DNA of 64,000 nucleotides from Sapria himalayana. Lineage: Eukaryota > Streptophyta > Magnoliopsida > Malpighiales > Rafflesiaceae. The stretch is from contig JAREIK010005303.1 in NCBI GenBank assembly GCA_029783825.1, positions 62,001 through 126,000 on the forward strand, written 5' to 3'. Numbering within the stretch: position 1 is the stretch's first letter; each line of letters opens with the position of its first letter. The notes below the pieces were generated by a model, which was given only the letters and a program-made list of their open reading frames with translations, searched no databases and was not told the origin of the DNA. This document shows, one piece after another, positions 56,779-64,000 of the stretch. The position numbers and the translations under genes are program-made.

Positions 56779-59195
56779 TCTCAACAAAGAAGTGCAGACT
56801 TGGCTATTACACTGGCATTCCAAGAAGATGACATAAATAATATTAATCCTGTGCATGTAGATTAATATCTAGAAAATTTATGTGACTCAAATGGTGGCCT
56901 AATAGAAATTGAAGATGATAAATTTCTATCTAATGATGAGTTAGAACTTCCATTGGAATCAGACAAAATATCAGAAGATCCATTGAAGGATGATAGTGAT
57001 GCTGATAATTAAACTATTATAATCATATTATAATATTAAACTATCAAAGATTTTTTATATTTTGTTGAAATCTATTGGTGTATTTTATTCTAAAATGCAT
57101 GGTTGTTCATCATATCTCTATTATTTATTCTATGTTTTAATTTTTTTTGTATAGTAGATGGCACCTAAAGGACATGGACATGGTCGAGGTGGACGAGGAT
57201 GGAGTACTGGACCAAATCCATCTAGTATTTTACACCATTTTGCAAATTCAGTACCATCTCATACCTACCATATCCAGACATCAACATTACATTCACCATC
57301 TCCATTTCCATCACCACCACCATCATTGACACATTTACTATCACCTTTATTAGATATAAGCCCATCACCCATTACCATTCATGAACACACTTTTGATCCA
57401 TAGCCATCTTCAATACTCATTTTACACCAATATTTCTTCCATTTATAGAACCATCGACAGGATCAAATGCTGTGCCTTCCTCTACATTCAGTTCTAAGTT
57501 AGTAATTAAGATGAGGATATGAGGTATAAGAAATATGTAAATATTACGTGAATAAAAAATTATGATGTTCTTGTTAGTGGTTTTTTGTATAGGTTTTTCC
57601 ATCTCACATTTGTTCAGCTATAATTACAAAGTCTTTCAAGAAAATGGTTGATTCTAAAGCATTCTAATGGAAGAAAGTTTATAAATAGGCAAAAGATTCG
57701 AATTTTAATGACTTTCAGGTAAAAATAATGAAACAAAAGCATTGAAAATTACTTATCTAATTAGTTAACTATTATGTTGATTATTTTTCAAGCAGTAAAT
57801 AATTATGTCATTGTTATTAATATAATTTTTTTTTGAAATTTTTCTATATATAGAATCCATCCAAATGGGCACCCAAATTTGATGGAAAGATAAAGTCATT
57901 ATGGGTGAGCAAAGCTACTGAATGGTATTCTGATTTTGTCCATAAATTGAAGAATATAAAAGAAAGTCCTAATTTTATATCTAAAAATAATTGGACAGAG
58001 TGGCTTAAGCATTGGGAGGAGCCAGATGTAAAAAACAATTAGAGATTTCTAGCAAAAATCGATGAATTAAGTTAGCTGGACTTGGTACAGGAATGTCTCG
58101 CCACAAAGGAGGATCAAAGTCGAGCTTTGAGCATGCTCGAGATTTGATACAATTTTAAAAATCTAAACATTTATATATTTAGTGGTTATCCTAATAGTCT
58201 TAATAAATAAAATCTGCGCATGGTTTTATTAATTTTGTTAAAGTTTTTTATAATTTATTATTTTATGATTTAATAAATACATACTCTAGGGTGGAGAATT
58301 GAGTTGAGATTCTAATTTTTATGAAATTTTCAGAAAGTTGTATGTGAAGAAAGTGGATGGTCAGTTTGTTGACAACAAGTCTTAGATGATTGCTCTAAGA
58401 ATCTATTATATTAATAAAGTTTTATAGTACTATAATAAATTTTAAAAGTTGTTTGGAATGTAAAATATTAAATTTATTTTTTGTATATCTATAATAGTAT
58501 TTTTCCATATTTTATCACAGGAACTAATGGAGTGTGACAGCTGCTTCTCAACAAGTTGAGGGTTCTATGGATCTTCAACCAATTGACTAAGATCATATGT
58601 ATTTGGAAACCATAGAAGGTCATAAGAAGCAGTGAGTGTATGACATCGACTCGACGGGAGTGGCATTTTGTTGTAGTAGCTGTGATTCTAATTCATCTAT
58701 CACAACAATGGTGGATGAGATGGTCGAACAATTAATGAAAAATAATGAATGTTGTAAATTTCTGGAAACAAAAATGAAAGAGAAGGATGGGTAGATATCT
58801 CATTTAAAGGAAGAAGTGCATGAAATGAAAAAAGAGAAGGATGAGTAGATTACTCATTTGAAGGAAGAAATGCATGAAATGAAAGAAGATAAAGATGAGC
58901 AGACTACTCATTTGAAGGAAGAAATGCAAGAAATGCAAGAATTGAAAGAAGATAAGGATGAATAGATTACTAATTAGAATGAAGAAATACAAGAAATTAA
59001 AGAAATGAATGATGAGATGAAAGAAATTAAGAATGTAATACAATAGTAGATGTCCTATATGGGGTCAAAGTTAGTGCATTGACACGACAAATAGCATTTC
59101 GAGATCCATCTACAAAACCACAAAGCACAAATTAACCAACTAATTATGAGGATGATTTTGTATCATAATTATTTCTGAATAGTTTTTAATTTCTG
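56779..59195 (+). pseudogene. CACTA-B transposase relic, Ptta/En/Spm type
   Basis: A decayed multi-exon gene. An acidic exon at about 56779-57014 ends DDSDADN. A Gly/Arg-rich start MAPKGHGHGRGGRGW begins at 57158. An exon near 57620-57718 has FKKMVDSK, then a TAA, then WKKVYK. An exon near 57853-58140 has NPSKWAPKFDGKIKSLW and WTEWLKHWEEPD, then, after stops and a slip, GMSRHKGGSKSSFEHARDL, the family's H-x-GGS motif. Near 58330-58400 lies KLYVKKVDGQFVDNKS, matching the family's H/Y-x-KK-DG-x-FVD box. From about 58600 come YLETIEGHKKQ and a C-terminal coiled coil. This matches plant Ptta/En/Spm transposases (TNPA-like). Many nonsense codons are present. Confidence 0.8.
58755..58985 (+). repeat. 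18-residue coiled-coil repeat with recurrent TAG codons
   Basis: A 54-bp unit encoding K-D-E-x-x-x-HLKEE-x-x-EMK occurs about four times. At the same place in each unit the codon is TAG (58792-58794), TAG (58846-58848), CAG (58900-58902) and TAG (58963-58965), so three of four Gln codons became stops. Confidence 0.8.
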
Positions 59196-59640
59196 TCTAT
59201 GAGTAGCAAAATAAGATGAGATATTTTTTGAGGTATCAATTTTTTATATTATAGTTTTGTTCATTTCTATGCCAATTAACCTAATAATGAATCTTTGTAG
59301 GACATCTGATGTGAGACACACGTACAAATTCTGATTAAAAGCATTAAGACTTTGTCATGGTCCTTCCTATGCATGAATCTCATCTTTACTGATTTCTGCT
59401 AGATCAAAAGGAGGTCAAGCTTCTATTATCTTCATTATTCCTAAAAAATTTTATTTTTTCACACACACACACTCTCTCTAAACATCATTGTTAGACATCT
59501 TTTAGTTATTTCTTGAAGTTGTATAACTATCAACTTAGATTTGTGTTTATTAATGTCTATAATTAATATTTTTAAATATCTGTGAATATGTTTGTGTGTA
59601 CCTGAATATTTTGGGTAGAGTATTAGCATAATATAGGTAT
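59196..59640 (+). other. CACTA-B 3' non-coding segment
   Basis: Shared, as reverse complement, with 14200-14640 in CACTA-A. It includes a short (AC)n run near 59460 and follows the transposase relic. Confidence 0.65.
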
Positions 59641-59922
59641 GTAAAAGGTTTGGCTAGTCCACCTAGTGTTGGGAACAGCATGTTAGATTCTGAAGTTTTG
59701 AGATGAAACAAAAAATTCTGGTCCAGCGCAGTCGTAGGTTTGTTCTTGACACACTTATTACATGTAGATCTACATTGTCACTGTTCAGATCTGTGAGTAG
59801 TAATTATTGATCATCTATGGAATTAAACTGTTGAAATGTTAATAGCCATTATGATTACTAATGAAATTCAATTAAATGAGTTCATTTTTCTTGTTCTCCT
59901 TCCCTTTCATGTTCGTAGTTTC
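59641..59922 (+). other. Probable 5' leader/intron of the captured BBR/BPC fragment
   Basis: Less AT-rich than its surroundings, with a TTCTTGTTCTCCTTCCCTTT tract and AG immediately before the BPC start. The left edge of the captured piece is uncertain. Similarity to CACTA-A fades near 59656. Confidence 0.45.
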
Positions 59923-60171
59923 ATGGATGATGATAAGCTGAACATGAGGAACTATGGCTCTTATGAGCCATTTTTCTAGGGGAATCTTGGTCTGCATCTG
60001 ATACCTAGCATGGGAGACCATGACACTAAGCCTTTATTACCATGACATTATATTAACAACTTTTTGGTTAATGCCAATAATTCATTCAATCCCCACGAAT
60101 GCATTGTCTCCAACACTTCTCTTGCACTGCATGCAATACAAGAGAGATGGCTGGATAAACTAGAGAGATAA
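59923..60171 (+). pseudogene. BBR/BPC (GAGA-binding) transcription factor gene fragment
   Basis: The intact family encodes plant nuclear proteins that bind GAGA repeats. The start MDDDKLNMRNYGSYEP at 59923, then GNLGLHLIPSMGDHDTKPLL, NANNSFNPHECIVS and ERWLDK, follow the conserved N-terminus of group I BBR/BPC proteins in order and spacing. Only this N-terminal part is present. The C-terminal DNA-binding domain is absent. TAG at 59977-59979, TGA at 60043-60045 and TAA at 60169-60171 break it. Just upstream, a pyrimidine-rich run ending GTTCGTAG before TTTCATGG looks like a 3' splice site. This fits the leader intron common in these genes and points to capture of genomic DNA rather than retroposition. 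Confidence 0.82.
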
Positions 60172-60259
60172 ATTTTTGAAGTTTTGTGTCATCTTTATGA
60201 AGTATAAATGGGATAATACTAATTTGTTGTAGTTTTGTGTCATCCGAGGCTATGTCATT

Positions 60260-60580
60260 ATATTTGTGTGTATATATGTATATATATACTATAGTATATT
60301 TATACATATATACTCATTATAATATATATTGTAGTAGATGTGCACATATATAGTCAGTATCATATATACTACAGTATATATGTATATATATAGAGTATAT
60401 ATGTACATAAACTAGTGCAGTATATATTACATATAGACTGCACTATTATATGTACATATATACTACAGTATATATGTATGTATATACTGAAATATTATAT
60501 GTACATATATATGCAGTATATATGTACATATATACTCAGTATTAACGTACATATATATTGTAGTATATACGTAGATACTA
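60260..60580 (+). repeat. 23-bp palindromic minisatellite, block 1
   Basis: Repeats of TATATGTACATATATACTNAG-type units with an internal ATATGTACATAT dyad. Confidence 0.75.
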
Positions 60581-60589
60581 AATTTGATG

Positions 60590-61290
60590 CCATGATCACT
60601 AAGAAATTAGAGTAGTTTTTTATCTATATCCGAATTTGATACTTGCATAATGATGTCTCAAGATAAAATTGGCTAAGTAGATTATAAAGCTAAAGCTAGA
60701 GGGACTGATTGACCCAGATAAAGCTGATCCCTTCTCTTTGTTTCTTGAAAGCAGAGTTTTTTCCTATTTCTTGTAGAAAGATTTTGAAATAATTATAGGA
60801 AATACTTATGGCAAGTGTATTTTGCAAGTTCTACTTTTCTTTTCTTTCTAGATACTATGTTTAAGATTCTCATAACTGCTAATACCTCTTTTTTCCCATT
60901 CAATTGTGTAGGATTTTAAGCCTTGAATCTAAATATTCTTTCAAGAATTATTGAAACTATGGAAGGTGGTGGTCTAGTTGTTTTACTTATTTGAACCCTA
61001 TCATTACTTATGAGTTTGTGTACATTTGTTTTACTTATCATTACTTATCATTACTTATTTGAACCCTATCATTACTTATGAGTTTGTGGAAACTAAAGTA
61101 AGATCCATCAATAAAGTTGGTGAGTTATATTTCATTGTTGATTATTTGCTTACACGAAAACATGATATGCATTCTTTGATAATTGAATTAGAATGTCTCT
61201 AGTGTTTCTAACATGTTTGGATATTAATGAGAGAATTAGAACAGAGTGGCATTCTGAAATAGTTTCTCGATTCAATGAGAGGTTTCTCTT
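60590..61290 (+). other. Unidentified gene-like insert inside copy 1
   Basis: It has higher complexity than its surroundings, with several pyrimidine-tract/AG sites (near 60775, 60850 and 60921). Short coding-like pieces are visible, such as KVRSINKVGELYFIVDYLL near 61100-61155, but I cannot name a family. A TCATTACTTA-type short tandem repeat lies at 61000-61080. It is absent from copy 2, so it was either inserted into copy 1 or deleted from copy 2. Confidence 0.35.
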
Positions 61291-61299
61291 ATATATACA

Positions 61300-61640
61300 T
61301 ATAAGAGAAATGCTAGTATATCTTTTATACGTACTTACTGAGTATATGTGTTCATATATACTGCCCTATATACATACATATATATTTTTATACATATATA
61401 CTATAGTATATACATAGATATACAATCAATATATCTACATATATACGTAGTATATATACATATAATACTGATGTATTATATGTACGATTATATATATACT
61501 CAGTATATATCTACATACAATACTACACTATATACGTACATATACTACAGTAATTAATGTAACTAGCGAAATTCTAGTATAAATGTACATATACACTGTA
61601 GTATATATGTGCATATATACTACAGTATTATATATCTATC
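61300..61640 (+). repeat. 23-bp palindromic minisatellite, block 2
   Basis: The same TATATACTNAGTATATATGTACA-like units resume after the gene-like insert. The 61560-61640 part matches 62910-62990 at a step of 1350 bp. Confidence 0.75.
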
Positions 61641-61990
61641 AACATAGAACTTTTTTTATGTATTAATTTTGATTTGATTGATAGTCTTAATTTTGTATAG
61701 ATATGATAACACAATGTTCCCCATACAAAGCTTGTAGAAGTGATGGGATTTTTAACTAGACGTAGTGGCCCACGACTAGGACAACTTTGTCACAGTAGAA
61801 AGATTGTGATCAGATGAGCTTGGGGAGAGAAAGCAACATCAATTTCACGAATATATTATACTTTATACACTGTCATTAGATACATTGATGAATAATATGT
61901 AATAAAATTTTATTATGGTTTTGTTTTAACTAAGTAAAACAAGGGTTGTGTAGATTGTAGTTATTAAAAATTATTATGCAAAAAATATAT

Positions 61991-62320
61991 TAATCATCCT
62001 TTGTTGCACATGAGCATGGTGGATTGCTCCATTTTTCTATGTTGAAGTTTATTATTTATTTGTTGATGGTTATTGCTGCTGACTATCAGTCTCTATTTCA
62101 TATGCCAGTTCTTTTGTTACCTGTCTGCTCGGTCATTGTAGGGCAGAGTAACACCCTTATATGCCTTGGGACCGGAAGAGAGTTCTAGTTGGGAGGAGGT
62201 AAGATGTGAACTTTGATGTGCCAAGCATGGCTCATAACTTGTCTTCCAAGTTTTCCTTGAAGACTTTTCAGAGATATTTTTTTAAATTTAAATAAACTTC
62301 ACATTTATTTATGTTGATAG
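61991..62320 (+). other. Unassigned spacer between the two duplicate copies
   Basis: A 330-bp stretch of moderate GC content (for example GCTCGGTCATTGTAGGGCAG) with no open frame or family I recognise. Confidence 0.4.
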
Positions 62321-63290
62321 TGAAGTTTTGTGCCATCTTTGTGAAGTATAAATGGGATAATATTAATTTGTTGTAGTTTTGTATCATCTGAGGCTATGTG
62401 ATTATATATATATACAAATAATACTGCATTATATACGTACATATAAACTATAGTACATATATACATATATACTGAGTATATATGTATGTATGTACCGAGT
62501 ATATACGTACGTATATAATGAGTATATATGTATGCATGTACCGAGTATATGTATGTATATACTGAATATATATGTATGTATATACCGAGTATAAAAGTAC
62601 ATATTTATGGAGTATATATGTACGTATATACTGAGTATAGACGTATGTATATACTGAGTATATATGTACATATAATACTACAATAATATATACATATACT
62701 ATAGTAATATATGTAGTCAGTATATATGTACATATATATTGAGTACATATATATTCAGAATATATTTACATATAATACTACATAATTATATTTACTTATA
62801 TATTGAGTATATATGTACATATACTACTGTATATATGTACATATATACTCAGTTTAAATGTACAAATTATACTGCAGTATATATGTATATATACTACAGT
62901 AATATATGTAACTAGTCAAATGCTAGTATATATGTATATATACACTATAGTATATTTGTACATATATACTATAGCATTATATATTTATCAAAACATACTT
63001 TATTTATTTATTTATTTTAATTTGATTGACTGATTTAAAGTTCATACAGATATGGTACTGCAAAGTTTCTCATACGAAGCTTGTAGAAGTAAAGGAATTT
63101 TTCAATAGACATGTTGCGCTGTCACTAGGATAGCATTTTCACACCAGAAAGATGGTGACCGGAGGAGCTGGAAGAGAGAAAGCAACATCAATTTCATGGA
63201 TAGATTATACTTTAAGCACTGTCGGTAGATACATTGATAAATAAGATGTTATAAAATTTTGTATTGTTTTTGTTTTAACTATGTAATAAA
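62321..63290 (+). repeat. CACTA-B 3' region duplicate, copy 2
   Basis: Counterpart of 60177-61990. The left flank is offset by 2144 bp (60177 vs 62321). The right flank is offset by about 1350 bp (CTTGTAGAAG at 61731 vs 63080). Confidence 0.75.
62400..62990 (+). repeat. 23-bp palindromic minisatellite, block 3
   Basis: The cleanest stretch. From about 62476, successive units begin GAGTATATATGTATGTATRYA and are 23 bp long (one of 21). Each holds a TATGTAYATA or TACGTA dyad. Confidence 0.85.
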
Positions 63291-63439
63291 TTATATCAGA
63301 ATAATTTATTAACTAATTTTAATTTTTGTTAATTATAAATTGTCTTTTATAGTTTTTGTTTTTATTCAATTTAATATAAAAAAATAAATTATTCAATTAA
63401 ATTTCTTGAAAAAAAATAAAATAGAGAAAATAGTTTTGG

Positions 63440-63750
63440 AAAGAAAATAGATAGGGATTTTTCCCGTGCTAGGTTAGCTAAAAAATTTTCTTTGCTAATT
63501 TAGCTAGGAAATTTTCTGAAGCTTAAAATTAAGGAGAAAATTAACTAGAGAAATTATTAATTTAGCAAAGGAGTTTTCATCGCTAATATTTATTAGCTAG
63601 GAACACTTTCCATCGCTAATTTTTAGCGATGAGTACTTTCGCTTGGGAAAGGTTCTATCATTAATCCATTGTTATATCCACTTTAGTGACAGAAACCCCC
63701 ATTTAGCTAGAGATTTTTTTAATGTTATTTGGGATTTTTCTTTATTGTAA
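63440..63750 (+). repeat. CACTA-B 3' subterminal repeats
   Basis: GCTAGGAAATTTTC, CATCGCTAATTTTTAGCGATG and TTTAGCTAGAGATTTTT words match the family's subterminal motif. A local perfect dyad ATCGCTAA-TTTTTAGCGAT lies near 63615-63635. The terminal TTCTTGTAGTG is not preserved. Confidence 0.7.
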
Positions 63751-64000
63751 AATAGAAAAATAGATAGATAGATAAATAGAAATATAGATTGATTGATAAA
63801 TAGAATGTGAGATAGTTACATAGATAGATAGATAAATATATAGATAGATAGACAGATAGATAGTAATATTGTATATAGATATATAGACATATAAATAGAT
63901 ATACAGATAGACAAATAGACAAATATAAATAAACAAAATTAGACAGATCGACAAAATGACAAATAGATAGATATACATTTAGATAGGTAGACAACTAGAC
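63751..64000 (+). repeat. TAGA tetranucleotide array 3 (continues past the right edge)
   Basis: AATAGATAGATAGATAAATA-type sequence begins directly after the CACTA-B 3' region and runs to the window edge. Its polarity is TAGA, as in array 1 and opposite to array 2. Confidence 0.92.

Larger units (their letters stand above)
60177..61990 (+). repeat. CACTA-B 3' region duplicate, copy 1
   Basis: It begins TGAAGTTTTGTGTCATCTTT and ends after the block CTTGTAGAAG...GAGAAAGCAACATCAATTTC. Both flanks recur in copy 2 (62321-63290). Copy 1 is longer because it holds an extra gene-like 0.7 kb at about 60590-61290. Confidence 0.75.
52508..63750 (+). mobile_element. CACTA-B: degraded CACTA (En/Spm) element carrying a host-gene fragment
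   Basis: The 5' terminus is CACTACAAGAAAATG at 52508-52522. It is followed by subterminal repeats, an AT-rich arm, a Ptta/En/Spm-type transposase relic (56.78-59.2 kb), a BBR/BPC gene fragment, palindromic minisatellites and a 3' subterminal region with TAGCTAGGGA-like and ATCGCTAAT-type words (63440-63720). The 3' terminal repeat is not intact. GGGATTTTTCTTTATTGTA near 63731 may be its decayed form, so the right boundary is approximate. No TNP2-like (TnpD) transposase was found, so the element would have been non-autonomous. Confidence 0.82.

Noticed and set aside
56563..56831. Ser/Leu/Phe-rich open frames in three frames
   Set aside because: They arise from the CT-rich tract. Only the downstream part from about 56779 matches the transposase relic.

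Overview
This window looks like repeat-dominated, AT-rich intergenic DNA from the nuclear genome of a flowering plant. The evidence is the mix of elements: an L1-type LINE with an RNase H domain, a Ty1/copia pol remnant, CACTA (En/Spm) elements with a Ptta/En/Spm-type transposase remnant, a hAT element, and gene relics resembling plant ARF1 and the plant-specific BBR/BPC family. I cannot name the species. I see no intact host gene, tRNA, rRNA or CRISPR array. Every recognisable coding region carries stops or frameshifts.

Layout, left to right. (1) 1-3307: a plus-strand LINE entering from the left edge, ending in a poly(A) signal and short A-run. (2) 3308-14194: about 10.9 kb of degenerate TAGA tetranucleotide array. 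(3) 14195-37473: a minus-strand CACTA element (CACTA-A), with its 5' terminus at 37473 and its 3' part cut off by the array at 14195. It contains a transposase remnant, a roughly 548-bp AT-rich satellite, two copies of an ARF1 processed pseudogene, a copia remnant (21985-25400) and a second LINE remnant (25480-27276). (4) 37474-52507: a second giant array in the opposite polarity (TCTA), split at 47897-51495 by a hAT element with a perfect 8-bp target duplication. (5) 52508 to about 63750: a plus-strand CACTA element of the same family (CACTA-B), with a Ptta/En/Spm-type transposase relic and a relic of a BBR/BPC transcription-factor gene. (6) 63751-64000: a third array, again TAGA.

The main large-scale observation is that CACTA-A and CACTA-B diverge, with their 5' ends facing each other across the 15-kb central array. 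Their 5' arms form inverted repeats of roughly 1.8 kb, and array polarity flips at each element (TAGA / A / TCTA / B / TAGA). The simplest reading is one ancestral TAGA megasatellite invaded by two oppositely oriented CACTA copies, followed by recombination between their inverted arms that flipped the middle.

The tetranucleotide arrays fill about 22.6 kb (roughly a third of the window). They produce many long open frames of alternating Ser-Ile-Tyr-Leu, because the TCTA strand has no stop codon in any frame. These are not genes and are not annotated as such.
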